DNA of 64,000 nucleotides from Ureibacillus aquaedulcis (GTDB taxonomy: Bacteria; Bacillota; Bacilli; Bacillales_A; Planococcaceae). Both the position numbers and the translations under genes were made by a program. The DNA is taken from positions 124,001-188,000 of the forward strand of contig NZ_JAUHTQ010000004.1 of assembly GCF_030418165.1 (NCBI RefSeq), written 5' to 3'. Of the stretch, positions 18,848 to 27,960 are shown piece after piece. A model generated the notes under the pieces. It was given only the letters and a program-made list of their open reading frames with translations. It made no database searches and was not told the origin of the DNA. The first letter of the stretch is position 1. Each line of letters starts with the position of its first letter.

Positions 18848-18905
18848 AATCAATCCTCCTTTGTTTGTTAGTAGTTAGTGTGTCCAGCTTTTATTTTTTA
18901 ACTTA

Positions 18906-18947
18906 TTATTTATAAGTTTGTTCAGAAATGCTAATACTTATCTCACT
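18906..18947 (-). pseudogene. tatC 3'-end remnant (module B)
   Basis: The minus strand reads S-E-I-S-I-S-I-S-E-Q-T-Y-K then stop, matching the C-terminal [14 protein letters not shown] of the module A and C TatC proteins in the right frame, place and orientation relative to the long tatA. Nothing upstream of it resembles TatC, so the rest was deleted. Confidence 0.7.
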
Positions 18948-19119
18948 ATAATGATACTGATACTAAAAAAATCAATTATCCTACTAGCTTAGTTTGACTT
19001 TGGAGTAACTAGTTATGATTAACAAATACCCTTTTTAGATAAAAATAATCAGCAAGATTAAAAAAGACTATTATTTACGGATGGGCTATAAATACAGAAA
19101 GTTCTTATGGAGGGATAGA

Positions 19120-19377
19120 ATGACTCAGTATAACAGCGAAGAATTATCATTGATATTACAAGTTATAGCAGGGATTACATTAACGATGGGGATGGCATTT
19201 ACTTTATCTGTTTACCATGGTTCAGTACCCGGCTTTGCATTAATAGGGGCTGCAGTTGGTTTAGCAATCATAATTGGTTGTTGGGGTGGGATGAAGCATC
19301 TGGGATTTATGGTAGCGATTATCTTGGTATCAATTGTTTTATCCATTTATTTTAACTTTAGCGCTTTATTGGGATAA
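19120..19377 (+). CDS. Small three-helix membrane protein (module B)
   Basis: An 85-residue paralogue of the module A and C proteins (MTQYNSEEL start, GLAIIIGCWGGMKHLGF before the third helix). The ATG at 19120 follows GGAGGG; an in-frame ATG at 19081 lacks a ribosome site. It is more divergent than the other two and is not followed by subunit-3 or GMC genes, but by a terminator and the unrelated peptidase gene. Confidence 0.82.
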   Translation: MTQYNSEELSLILQVIAGITLTMGMAFTLSVYHGSVPGFALIGAAVGLAIIIGCWGGMKHLGFMVAIILVSIVLSIYFNFSALLG

Positions 19378-19412
19378 AATATGTAAGTAAATAATGTGGG
19401 AATTTTTATGAA

Positions 19413-19442
19413 CGGCCGCCTTAAAAAAGGGGCCATTTTTTG
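19413..19442 (+). terminator. Terminator after module B membrane protein
   Basis: GGCC(G)CCTT pairs with AAGGGGCC across an A loop, with one bulge, then a run of six T. Confidence 0.8.
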
Positions 19443-19598
19443 TATTTAATTTAATCCGTTCACTGAAGAGGTGCATTGATAATAAATTACAGATGTTTGA
19501 ACTATGATCTCTTCAACCAAAACAAGTAGTGTTGGGTTGTCTTCATTCCTTTAGAGGCGTAAAATAAAAGAATATTGACTTATAAGGGAGTTTTTTAT

Positions 19599-20711
19599 AT
19601 GAATAGCCGCTTAGTAAATGAATTTCTGGAATTGGTACAAATTGATTCTGAAACAAAACATGAAGAGATTATCGCACCAATCCTTGTTAAAAAACTGGAA
19701 GAGATGAGATTCGATGTCCATCAAGATGATGCACATACTCGAAATGGCCACGGTGCGGGAAATATCATTGCTACATTAACTGGGACACTGGATGCGGAAC
19801 CGATCTATTTCACTGTCCACATGGATACAGTAGTCCCAGGGGCGGGAATCAAGCCTGAAATTCGGGAAGACGGTTATATCTACTCGGATGGGACGACGAT
19901 TTTAGGAGCAGATGATAAAGCCGGGATGGCGGCCTTGTTTGAAATGGCCCGTCGATTAGATGAACAAAAAATCGAACATGGAACAATTCAATTCATTATA
20001 ACTGCTGGGGAGGAAAGCGGCTTGGCAGGTGCTAAAGAATTGGATCCATCCTTGATCCAAGCGAAGTTGGGCTTTGCAGTAGACAGTGATGGGAAAGTAG
20101 GTGGAATTGTTACAGCAGCGCCTTTCCAAGCAAAGCTGGAAGCTAAAATTATTGGTAAAACAGCACATGCTGGGGTAGCTCCTGAGAAGGGGATTTCTGC
20201 TATTACTCTAGCAGCAAAAGCAGTAGCGAAAATGAATCTTGGCAGAATTGATGAGGAGACGACAGCAAATATAGGCCGTTTTGAAGGTGGGAAAGCGACG
20301 AATATTGTTTGTGATGAGGTTTATATTTTGGCTGAAGCTCGTTCCATCAACAAAGAAAAATTAGATGCTCAAGTGAGCCATATGAAAGAAACATTTGAAA
20401 GTGTTGCACGAAATCTAGGTGGACGAGCAGAGGTTGATATTAAACTAATGTATCCAGGTTTTTCGGTAACCGAGTCTGACCGAGTTGTACAAATTGCAAT
20501 ACAGGCTGTAGAAAACATTGGACGTAAAGCCCAGCTTGGAACTTCCGGCGGTGGAAGTGATGCAAATGTAATTGCAGGGTTCGGTATCCCGACAGTGAAT
20601 CTTTCTGTGGGTTATGAAGAAATTCATACAACGAATGAACGCATGCCGATTGAAGAATTGGAGAAGTTGGCGGATTTGCTAGTTGAAATCGTTAAATGCT
20701 CAGCTAAATAG
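19599..20711 (+). CDS. yqjE: PepT-like M20 metallopeptidase (YqjE-like)
   Basis: A 370-residue zinc aminopeptidase of the M20/M28 group. The metal site segments are FTVHMDTVVPG, DGTTILGADDKAGMAAL (bridging Asp), TAGEESGLAGAKEL (catalytic Glu pair), DSDG and the C-terminal His in EEIHTTNERM. The lid domain contains the TAHAGVAPEKGISA motif. The ATG at 19599 is preceded by AGGGAG; upstream in-frame sequence is not family-like. In B. subtilis yqjE directly follows yqjD, so modules A and B look inserted between two backbone neighbours. Confidence 0.93.
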   Translation: MNSRLVNEFLELVQIDSETKHEEIIAPILVKKLEEMRFDVHQDDAHTRNGHGAGNIIATLTGTLDAEPIYFTVHMDTVVPGAGIKPEIREDGYIYSDGTTILGADDKAGMAALFEMARRLDEQKIEHGTIQFIITAGEESGLAGAKELDPSLIQAKLGFAVDSDGKVGGIVTAAPFQAKLEAKIIGKTAHAGVAPEKGISAITLAAKAVAKMNLGRIDEETTANIGRFEGGKATNIVCDEVYILAEARSINKEKLDAQVSHMKETFESVARNLGGRAEVDIKLMYPGFSVTESDRVVQIAIQAVENIGRKAQLGTSGGGSDANVIAGFGIPTVNLSVGYEEIHTTNERMPIEELEKLADLLVEIVKCSAK

Positions 20712-20728
20712 TGTGCAAATTTCGTAAA

Positions 20729-20766
20729 GGGGCTAGTAGGGGAAAGATTCCTATTAGCTCTTTTTA
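20729..20766 (+). terminator. Terminator after peptidase gene
   Basis: GGGCTAGTAGG pairs with CCTATTAGCTC (including G-T pairs), followed by a T run. Confidence 0.85.
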
Positions 20767-20854
20767 CTTTTTTGGTTCTTCTTTAGGATTGAAAAATTAG
20801 AATTTTGATGTTGTTTGTTGGGAGATTGTCTCATAAAATTAGTTATATAAGATA

Positions 20855-20909
20855 ACCAAAAGTGCTCATACTTACGGATTCTCATCGATTCCGCAAGTAT
20901 GAGCACTTT
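20855..20909 (-). terminator. Terminator of the module C tat operon
   Basis: A long stem, AAAGTGCTCATACTT with AAGTATGAGCACTTT plus an inner CGGA/TCCG helix. On the minus strand it follows the short tatA and runs into TTTTGG. Confidence 0.85.
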
Positions 20910-20921
20910 AAAATTTCCTGA

Positions 20922-21104
20922 TTATAGCTTTTCTTCTTTTTTCACTTCGTCATCATCATCCATGACACCTTTAGTAGATTCTTTGAAGTTCTTCATTGAT
21001 TCTCCAATAGAACGGCCTAATTTCGGTAATTTTGATGGACCAAAGATAATTAAGATGATCACCAGGATAATGATTAAACCTGGGATACCAATTGAACTGA
21101 ACAT
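20922..21104 (-). CDS. tatA: TatA-family translocase, short form (module C)
   Basis: A 60-residue TatA ([36 protein letters not shown]) with a ribosome site GGAGGT 9 bases before the ATG. It is the last gene of the complete tatC-tatA-tatA operon of module C. Its transmembrane helix is almost residue-for-residue the same as in the module A and B short forms. Confidence 0.92.
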   Translation of the reverse strand: MFSSIGIPGLIIILVIILIIFGPSKLPKLGRSIGESMKNFKESTKGVMDDDDEVKKEEKL

Positions 21105-21230
21105 ATATTTTTTACCTCCAACAATAACTGCTGTTAAGCAGATTCACTTTATATATATCCTCTAATATAGTTTGCCCCGTAATATAACAGGTGCAAGCAT
21201 TTAGTGGATCTATAAGTATATTTGTGCAGC

Positions 21231-21458
21231 TTATTTTTTTGCAGTTTCTTGAGTTTTGCTTTCAGTTAGTTTGATTTCTTCCTTAACTTCCTTAAACTCC
21301 TCTGTTACATCCTCAACTACATCTTTTGTTGAATCCTTGAACTCTTTCAAAGTTTGTCCAACAGCTCGTCCTAGTTGTGGAAGTTTAGATGGTCCGAAAA
21401 GAATTAAGGCAATAACAAGGATTATAATTAATCCTGGAACTCCGATTGATTGAAACAT
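21231..21458 (-). CDS. tatA: TatA-family translocase, long form (module C)
   Basis: A 75-residue TatA with [10 protein letters not shown] start, FGPSKLP hinge, [19 protein letters not shown] amphipathic helix and a Glu/Lys-rich tail. AGGAGG precedes the ATG. It sits 26 bases after the tatC stop, so the two are co-transcribed. Confidence 0.92.
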   Translation of the reverse strand: MFQSIGVPGLIIILVIALILFGPSKLPQLGRAVGQTLKEFKDSTKDVVEDVTEEFKEVKEEIKLTESKTQETAKK

Positions 21459-21484
21459 ATGATGATCCTCCTATGAATTGTTGC

Positions 21485-22225
21485 TTATTCTGTTGCTTCG
21501 GTTTGTTTCTGCAAAGATTTTTTGTAAGTTCTCTCAGAAACAAGAATACTTATCTCAAATAATAGTAATAGTGGGATAATAATTATAAAATCTGACACAA
21601 AGTCAGGTGGTGTAATACTTATACCTACTACAATCAATATAAAATAAGAAAGCTTTCTCATCTTTCTTAAAAGCTTGGGATTAACAATACCCAATTTGGT
21701 TAAGAACAAGATCACTACTGGCAGTTCAAACACGATACCGACTGGAATTAACAAATTAAACATTAAAGTGAAATATTGCTGCATCCCGTAAGTCTCGGTT
21801 GCTCCGATAGATTGATTTATATTAGCCATAAAGTTCAGCATAAGCGGGAATACAACAAAGTAACTGAACGATACACCAATTATAAATAGAATAAAGGCTA
21901 GTGGAATAAATTTTGCTGCACCAGATGCCTCTTTATCTGTTAAACCAGGCTTTGTGAATAACCAAAGCTGATGCATAGCAATGGGCAGGGTGAAACAGAT
22001 TGAAATTATTAAAGCGCATTTCACATAAATAGATATGCCATCTGTGTAGCCAAATACATTCCAATCAACATGTTGAGCAACTTTTTGTGATTTAAAGAAC
22101 TGTAGGATATCAGGCGCGAATACAAAACCGATAAGCAGTGTCACAACGAACACAATACTTATAATTATGAGCCTTTTCCGAAGTTCAGTCAGATGCTCAA
22201 CTAATGTAAATTCTTGATCTTCCAT
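21485..22225 (-). CDS. tatC: TatC translocase subunit (module C)
   Basis: A 246-residue TatC closely related to the module A copy: DQEFTLVEHLTELRKRL start, six helices, FTKPGLTDKEASGA, and FELPVVILFLTKLGI. The ATG is preceded by GAAAGGGGG. Conserved residues for signal-peptide binding at the cytoplasmic N-terminus and first loop are present. It is divergent from the module C oxidoreductase genes. Confidence 0.94.
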   Translation of the reverse strand: MEDQEFTLVEHLTELRKRLIIISIVFVVTLLIGFVFAPDILQFFKSQKVAQHVDWNVFGYTDGISIYVKCALIISICFTLPIAMHQLWLFTKPGLTDKEASGAAKFIPLAFILFIIGVSFSYFVVFPLMLNFMANINQSIGATETYGMQQYFTLMFNLLIPVGIVFELPVVILFLTKLGIVNPKLLRKMRKLSYFILIVVGISITPPDFVSDFIIIIPLLLLFEISILVSERTYKKSLQKQTEATE

Positions 22226-22309
22226 ATATTCAACCCCCTTTCCAAATAACCTAAGTGCCTAAAATCCTATGCAGGCAAAATAAAAAAATAAAAAATGTAT
22301 ACAAAAAAA

Positions 22310-22393
22310 TTGAATATTATACTAATCTGTTATAGAATGAAATAGTTTTTCAGGAACATCAATAAATTATACACTCTTTAAACAAAAAGTAAA
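22310..22393. promoter_or_regulatory. Divergent promoter region of module C
   Basis: Minus strand: TTTACT, 16 bases, TATAAT (22393 down to 22366), identical in layout to module A. Plus strand: TTGAAT, 15 bases, TATAGA (22310-22336). The stretch GTTATAGAATRAAATAGTTT is shared with module A. The inverted repeat seen in module A is only poorly kept here. Confidence 0.55.
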
Positions 22394-22427
22394 CTGATTT
22401 CATTGAGTGTAAAAGGGAGGGGTTTAT

Positions 22428-22679
22428 GTGACAGAATATAACCGCGGTGAATTATACTCAATCATACAAGTATTAGCAGGAATTACACTAATAACTGGAT
22501 ATGCTTTAGCAATTAATAACTACAACGGTAATGTACCTGCATTCTCGCTGATTGGATCGGCATTAGGCTTAGCAATTATACTAGTTTGTTGGATTGGTAG
22601 AAGACATTTAGGTTTCATCATTAGTTCAGTCGCAATGTCTGTCGTTTTATCGGCCTTTTTTATTGTAGGCGCAATTTGA
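22428..22679 (+). CDS. Small three-helix membrane protein (module C)
   Basis: An 83-residue paralogue of the 15416 and 19120 proteins, starting MTEYNRGEL at a GTG codon 8 bases after GGGAGGGG. Three hydrophobic helices and the CWIGRRHLGF turn are conserved. It lies 19 bases before the subunit-3 gene and is probably co-transcribed with it. Function unknown. Confidence 0.86.
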   Translation: MTEYNRGELYSIIQVLAGITLITGYALAINNYNGNVPAFSLIGSALGLAIILVCWIGRRHLGFIISSVAMSVVLSAFFIVGAI

Positions 22680-22698
22680 TTTAAGGAGGATTCTGATT

Positions 22699-23466
22699 AT
22701 GTCGGAAAAAGGACAAAATTTTACTGAAAAAAAATCAACAAGACGTAATTTCTTAAAAAACTCAGGATTAACAATTGGTGGGGTAGTTCTAGGGGGAGCA
22801 GTTGGTAGTCTTTTAGGAAAAGATAATGCTACTGTAACTGAAGAGACAGGGCACCAACAGCACGCTGCTGAAACATCTTCATCAAATACAAATGCAGCCT
22901 TGATGTTCTTCTCGCCGGAACAGTTCCAGATTACAGAAGCTGCAGTGGAAAGAATTTTCCCTGCTGATGATAATGGCCCTGGTGCAAAAGAATTATTGGT
23001 GGCTTATTTCATCGATCACCAATTAGCAAGTGGATGGGGTACAGGTGCGAAGGAGTATACTTCGGGACCATTTTTCCCAGGTGAGGGAACACAAGGTTAT
23101 CAAAGTTCATTAAACCGCCAAGATGTTTTCACGATTGGTTTAGCAGCTCTTGAAAGTCAAAGTAAAGCTACATATGAGAAATCATTTATAGAGTTATCAG
23201 AAGAAGAGCAAGATGCAGTTCTTACAGAATTCGATGATGGTAAAGTAAAAATGAAGGGTGTTTCTTCGGACTTCTTCTTTAGTTTACTGCGCTCAACAAC
23301 AATTGAAGGTGTTTATGCCGATCCTCTATATGGCGGTAACGCAAATATGGCAGGTTGGAAAATGAAAAACTTCCCAGGACACCAAATGAGCTTTATGAGC
23401 ATGATTGAAAAAGATGAAGTTATTAAATTGGACCCAATTCCATTATCTTCACAACATGGTCATTAA
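22699..23466 (+). CDS. Gluconate 2-dehydrogenase subunit 3 family protein with Tat signal (module C)
   Basis: A 255-residue protein with TRRNFLKNS at residues 14-22 followed by a Gly/Val-rich hydrophobic stretch, so a Tat substrate. The mature domain matches its module A paralogue (FFSPEQFQ, RIFPADDNGPGAKELL, YFIDHQLASG, YADPLYGGN, MKNFPGHQMSF). It should escort the signal-less GMC subunit encoded 69 bases downstream. Confidence 0.92.
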   Translation: MSEKGQNFTEKKSTRRNFLKNSGLTIGGVVLGGAVGSLLGKDNATVTEETGHQQHAAETSSSNTNAALMFFSPEQFQITEAAVERIFPADDNGPGAKELLVAYFIDHQLASGWGTGAKEYTSGPFFPGEGTQGYQSSLNRQDVFTIGLAALESQSKATYEKSFIELSEEEQDAVLTEFDDGKVKMKGVSSDFFFSLLRSTTIEGVYADPLYGGNANMAGWKMKNFPGHQMSFMSMIEKDEVIKLDPIPLSSQHGH

Positions 23467-23535
23467 TTTTAAACAAGATATAGAGATTCATAAAATTACG
23501 TATGATTTATAATAGATACTTAGGAGTGGAATATA

Positions 23536-25251
23536 ATGGTAACAACTTTACCTAAAACAGACGTCGTAGTAGTCGGTGTTGGTTGGACAGGCGGTATCGT
23601 AGCTGCTGAACTATCAAAAAAAGGCTATAAAGTAGTTGGACTAGAGCGTGGTAAAGGTCGTACTACGGCAGACTACTTAATGGTGCACGATGAACTGCGC
23701 TATACAAAACGTCATGAAATGATGCAAGACTTATCAAAAGAAACAATTACATTCCGTAACCATGAAAAAATGCGTGCACTACCTATGCGTCAACATGGTG
23801 CGTTCGTTGTTGGTACTGGTGTAGGTGGATCCGGTGCTCACTGGAGTGGACAAAACTACCGCTTCCTTCCTTATGATTTCCAAATCAAGACAATGACTGA
23901 GGAAAGATATGGTAAAAACAAACTGGACTCTAACTACATTTTACAAGACTGGGGAATTACTTACGATGAGTTGGAGCCATATTTCGACACGTTCGAGAAA
24001 ATGGCAGGTATTTCCGGTGAAGAAAATCCACTTGGCGGATTTAGATCAAATCCTTACCCAACAGGACCAATGAAAACATCACCACTTTTACAAACATTCA
24101 AAGATGCAACGACAAACTTAGGTTGCCATCCTTATATGGTTCCTTCTGCGAATCTTTCTGAAGATTACACAAATCCAGATGGAATTAGCCGTGCTGCATG
24201 TCAATATTGTGGTTTCTGTTCACGTTATGGCTGTGAGTATGGTGCTAAAGCCGATCCTGCAGTGACAGTGGTTCCAACTGCCGAGGCTACAGGTAATTTT
24301 GAATTGCGTACACACTCACAAGTAGTGGAAATCCTTCACACAGGCAATAAAGCTACAGGCGTACGCTATGTAGATGTTCAATCAGGTGAAGAATTTATCC
24401 AACCTGCAGAAGTTGTAGTGGTATCAAGTTTCACATTAAACAACACACGTTTACTATTATTATCAAATATGGGTACTCCATATGATTCAAAGACTGGTAG
24501 AGGTGTAATCGGTAAAAACTACGCATACCAAAACAACTGTGGTGAAACAGTTGGGTTATTTGATGATCGTCAATTTAACCTATACATGGGTGCTGGTTCA
24601 ATGGGTGTTGCAATCGATGACTTCAATGGAGATAACTTTGACCATACAGACCTAAACTTTATTCATGGTGGTAGTATCTTCCTGCTGCAAACGGGTAAAG
24701 GACCAATCGGATTCAACCCAACAAAAGATGGTACGAAAAACTGGGGTAAACAATTTAAAGAAGAATCTATTAAATACTATTCTAGTCAAGTTGCTATCGA
24801 TGCTCAGGGTGCGAACCTTGGCCACAGATATCACTACCTAGATCTTGATCCAACATATAAAGATGCTTGGGGTATGCCACTTTTACGTATGACTTATGAT
24901 TACGAAGATCAAGACCGTGAAATGGCGAAATTTATCGGTGACCAAACTGAAAAAATTGTAAAAGAAATGGGTGCAACTCATACTTATACAAACAGAGAGC
25001 AAGGACCATTCGATATCGTTCCTTATCAATCGACACATAACACTGGTGGCGTAATCATGGGTTCTGATCCAGAAACAAGTGCAATCAACAACTACATGCA
25101 AATGTGGGATTTTGATAACGTATTTGTTCCAGGGGCAAGCGCATTCCCTCACAACGGTGGTTATAACCCAACTGGTACAATCGGAGCATTATCTTACCGT
25201 GCTGCTGAAGGTATCGATAAATACTTGAAAAATGGCGGTTCTTTAGTTTAA
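23536..25251 (+). CDS. GMC-family FAD-dependent dehydrogenase, catalytic subunit (module C)
   Basis: A 571-residue paralogue of the module A enzyme: VGVGWTGGIVAAEL FAD motif, VGGSGAHWSGQNYRF, the cluster CQYCGFCSRYGC, and the C-terminal HNTGGVIMGSDP and PHNGGYNPTGTIGALSYRAA segments. No signal peptide. The gap to the subunit-3 gene is larger than in module A and the ribosome site is weaker (TAGGAGTGG). Substrate unknown; several loop differences from module A suggest the two enzymes are not simply redundant. Confidence 0.92.
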   Translation: MVTTLPKTDVVVVGVGWTGGIVAAELSKKGYKVVGLERGKGRTTADYLMVHDELRYTKRHEMMQDLSKETITFRNHEKMRALPMRQHGAFVVGTGVGGSGAHWSGQNYRFLPYDFQIKTMTEERYGKNKLDSNYILQDWGITYDELEPYFDTFEKMAGISGEENPLGGFRSNPYPTGPMKTSPLLQTFKDATTNLGCHPYMVPSANLSEDYTNPDGISRAACQYCGFCSRYGCEYGAKADPAVTVVPTAEATGNFELRTHSQVVEILHTGNKATGVRYVDVQSGEEFIQPAEVVVVSSFTLNNTRLLLLSNMGTPYDSKTGRGVIGKNYAYQNNCGETVGLFDDRQFNLYMGAGSMGVAIDDFNGDNFDHTDLNFIHGGSIFLLQTGKGPIGFNPTKDGTKNWGKQFKEESIKYYSSQVAIDAQGANLGHRYHYLDLDPTYKDAWGMPLLRMTYDYEDQDREMAKFIGDQTEKIVKEMGATHTYTNREQGPFDIVPYQSTHNTGGVIMGSDPETSAINNYMQMWDFDNVFVPGASAFPHNGGYNPTGTIGALSYRAAEGIDKYLKNGGSLV

Positions 25252-25506
25252 TCTATCAAACTAACTATATAACTATAAATTAATCTAATAAGATTCTAGT
25301 CAACAAATTTATCCTCTCTAAGTAGACAATGAATATGCTATGGAACGAATGGCTATTACATTTATACTTAGCGGGGATTTTTTTATGAAAAAGTGAAATA
25401 GGCATGCGAACATTAAATACTCGTAAAAATCTGAACTATTTTAAGCCGATTTCTACGGATAAGTTGTATAATAATCTTTAAAGTCTTTTTAGCCTGAGGT
25501 GATTCA

Positions 25507-25995
25507 ATGTCATTTGAAAAAGTAGTTATTTTTAGTAGCGGTCAAGAAGAATACGCGGTACCGGTTGAGCAGGTCGTATCCATTGAGAAATTGAGCCCCA
25601 TTACACCTATTCCTCATTTGCCAAAGTATTTGCTTGGTTTTGCAAGAGTCCGGGGAGAGCTCATACCAGTCATCGATTTCAAACGTATCTTATACAATCA
25701 ATCGAGCCAGGGAGATTTATGTCGAATTGTTGTGCTCAATACGGATATCGTAAATTATGGTTTAGTCGTGGACGAAGCAAAAGAAATTATTAACCTAACA
25801 GAAAATGAAATTAAACAAGTCGGGCTTGTAAACTATTCAAAAACACGCTACTTTACTGCGATAGCAAATTTGGAGGAGCGAATGATTGCCTGCGTGGATC
25901 CAAAGATATTAGTAGATTCGCTGGAGGGAATTCGGGAAATTATTGAGTACTTACATAAACTGCTTGAAGACGAAAGAAATCAGCTGGACTCATAA
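25507..25995 (+). CDS. CheW-like domain protein
   Basis: A 162-residue protein made of a single CheW fold (EYAVPVEQVVSIEKL, GFARVRGELIPVIDFKRIL, GLVVDEAKEI) with a short helical C-terminal tail. Family members couple chemoreceptors to the CheA kinase. No other chemotaxis gene is nearby, so it may be an accessory coupling protein. The ATG follows GAGGTGAT. The 255 bases upstream, after the module C GMC gene, show no clear terminator or gene. Confidence 0.88.
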   Translation: MSFEKVVIFSSGQEEYAVPVEQVVSIEKLSPITPIPHLPKYLLGFARVRGELIPVIDFKRILYNQSSQGDLCRIVVLNTDIVNYGLVVDEAKEIINLTENEIKQVGLVNYSKTRYFTAIANLEERMIACVDPKILVDSLEGIREIIEYLHKLLEDERNQLDS

Positions 25996-25999
25996 AAAT

Positions 26000-26036
26000 A
26001 AAGAGCTAGTAGGGTAAAGCATCCTACTAGCTCTTT
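26000..26036. terminator. Bidirectional terminator between cheW-like and dedA genes
   Basis: A perfect 14-bp stem AAAGAGCTAGTAGG/CCTACTAGCTCTTT with a 9-base loop; it overlaps the dedA stop codon. Confidence 0.88.
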
Positions 26037-26703
26037 ATGATTCACTGTTTTTGGTAATGGCTATATTCTTTTTATGGAAATGAGCGAGAAAACCGTAAAT
26101 ACTCGGAATAAACATGATGACGGTAATTAAGGCGAGTGTAAATAATAAGTTTTCTTCAACCCAGGGGATATTCCCCAATCCAAAACCAGTCCCTAACCAA
26201 ATCAAGGTCCAGATTAATGCACCAAGTACATTATAACGGACAAAATTTATATAAGAATGGTCAGTAAACCCTGCAATAAACGGAATCATCGTTCGCATTA
26301 AGGGTATAAACCTTGAAAAGGTAATCGCAACTTTCTCATACTCATTCAGGAAATCGCTTGCTTTTTCAATACTGGATTGTGAAATCATTCTTTTTAGGTA
26401 ATTTTTATCAGCAGGTATTTTTTTGAATACTCTTCCTAACAAAAAATTATTGCTATCTGCCAATGAGGTGGCAACAAATAGTAACGGGAATAATAATACT
26501 AAATTTAATTCGCCGACAGCAGCGATTGCGCCACTGGCGAATAAAAGTGAATCACCGGGCAAGAAAGATAGAATAACAAATCCTGTTTTGCCGAAGACGA
26601 TTAGAAATAGCAATAGGTATATATAGATTCCAAACTCGTCTATGTAATAATATAGTTCAGAATCAAGCTTTTGCAGTACTTCAAAAATTTCAGACATACT
26701 CAT
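26035..26703 (-). CDS. DedA family membrane protein
   Basis: A 222-residue polytopic protein with the DedA signatures: ILSFLPGDSLLFASGAIA in the first re-entrant region and SRFIPLMRTMIPFIAGF in the second. The family covers flippase-like transporters needed for envelope lipid recycling and pH tolerance. The first ATG (26703) lies 8 bases after GGAG and is preferred over the in-frame ATG two codons later. It is convergent with the CheW-like gene. Confidence 0.92.
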   Translation of the reverse strand: MSMSEIFEVLQKLDSELYYYIDEFGIYIYLLLFLIVFGKTGFVILSFLPGDSLLFASGAIAAVGELNLVLLFPLLFVATSLADSNNFLLGRVFKKIPADKNYLKRMISQSSIEKASDFLNEYEKVAITFSRFIPLMRTMIPFIAGFTDHSYINFVRYNVLGALIWTLIWLGTGFGLGNIPWVEENLLFTLALITVIMFIPSIYGFLAHFHKKNIAITKNSES

Positions 26704-26931
26704 ATAGCTAGCTCCATTTCTGTCATTTCTAACTATTTCTTCTTAAATTATATTCTCAAAATGAAATAATTAACCTGCATTTATCCTTTTATTTACTAAA
26801 TGTATCAAAATTCTATCTAAATTAACGTGTTTCACTTCTACTTTTCACATAATTGCAGATCTTGAAACTTTTTCAATTCAAAACCGTATAGTAGAGAAAC
26901 CAATAAAATGTAAGTATTTGAGGTGAAATGA

Positions 26932-27441
26932 ATGCCGAACAACTTACCCTACAGGCCAATTCTAAAATTACCAAAAACCAAACTTGAAAAAATCATGGAT
27001 GGCATCGGAATTTTATTTTTTGGAGCTGCGATTATTTTCCTAATGCTGAATTGGAATGCCATTCCTGGACAAGTGCCTGCTCATTTTAATGGAGCTGGGG
27101 AGGTGGATCGTCTTGGGTCGAAGTATGAGTTGATTATCCTTCCCATTATCGGTCTGTTTATTTATGCGCTCATGGGCCTGTTGGAAAAAGCACCTCATAT
27201 GCACAATTACCCTGAGCGTATCAATGAATCGAATGCAGAACTTTTTTATTTGCATAGCCGCAAATTATTGAATATCGTCAAAAATATACTTTTAACGGTG
27301 TTTGCATTTTTAATCGTTCAAATCAGTCGTGTATCCTTAGGGGAAATCGATACTTTAAGTATTGGGTTTGTCCCAATTATCCTGCTCGTATTATTTGGTA
27401 CTATCGGAATCGGCTTATACAAGCAATCGAAAATAAAATAA
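26932..27441 (+). CDS. DUF1648 domain membrane protein
   Basis: A 169-residue protein with four predicted helices. The DUF1648 signature is seen around residues 35-62 (NWNAIPGQVPAHFNGAGEVDRLGSK). B. subtilis SdpI and YhdB-type proteins carry this domain, but immunity or signalling roles cannot be inferred here. The ATG at 26932 follows GAGGTGA. It is monocistronic as far as visible. Confidence 0.88.
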   Translation: MPNNLPYRPILKLPKTKLEKIMDGIGILFFGAAIIFLMLNWNAIPGQVPAHFNGAGEVDRLGSKYELIILPIIGLFIYALMGLLEKAPHMHNYPERINESNAELFYLHSRKLLNIVKNILLTVFAFLIVQISRVSLGEIDTLSIGFVPIILLVLFGTIGIGLYKQSKIK

Positions 27442-27600
27442 AATAAAACAAAAGACTGCAATGCTGCCATCTCCAATTTACTGGGAACCACTGAAAGAAT
27501 ATACTATAATACAGATAATACAGTGAAATTAACGTGGCAAGATGATTGAATTTAAACAAATAATCTGCTGTGCTAAACATTCTGGATGGGAGAAAAAGTT

Positions 27601-27960
27601 TTGAAAAATGGTTTGCATGTATTTTTTGGTGGTATGCTTGGGAGTCTTTTGCGTTACATTGTGCAACTTTATACATCTACATCGGTAATGCTTTGGATCG
27701 TCAATCTAATAGGCAGCTTCGTCCTTGGTAGTTTAAACGGTTTTTTCTTAAGGAATGATAAGCCGGCTAAGCTTTTTTTAACTACAGGGATGCTGGGTGC
27801 ATTCACTACCTTTTCCACCTTTACCGGCCATTGGTTTACTAGACTGCAAGAACATTTTCTATTAGGTGTCCTATATGCTCTAGCCATGACCTTCTTATGT
27901 TTTGCTGCAGCTTATTTTGGGTACTTTCTGAATCGGGGTAAACAAACATGGAATGGATAA
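27601..27960 (+). CDS. crcB: Fluoride channel subunit CrcB/FluC, first copy
   Basis: Fluoride exporter of four helices. The signatures are FGGMLGSLLRYIVQ, NLIGSFVLGSLNGFF and GMLGAFTTFSTFTGHW. TTG 27601 is chosen because GGGAG lies 8 bases before it and the resulting N-terminus matches the family; ATG 27586 has no ribosome site. It overlaps the second copy by 13 bases, so both are translated from one message, consistent with heterodimeric channels in Bacilli. No fluoride riboswitch is visible upstream. Confidence 0.9.
   Translation: MKNGLHVFFGGMLGSLLRYIVQLYTSTSVMLWIVNLIGSFVLGSLNGFFLRNDKPAKLFLTTGMLGAFTTFSTFTGHWFTRLQEHFLLGVLYALAMTFLCFAAAYFGYFLNRGKQTWNG

Noticed and set aside
27442-27600. Fluoride riboswitch upstream of the crcB pair
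   Set aside because: No match to the conserved fluoride aptamer pattern could be found in the 160-base leader.
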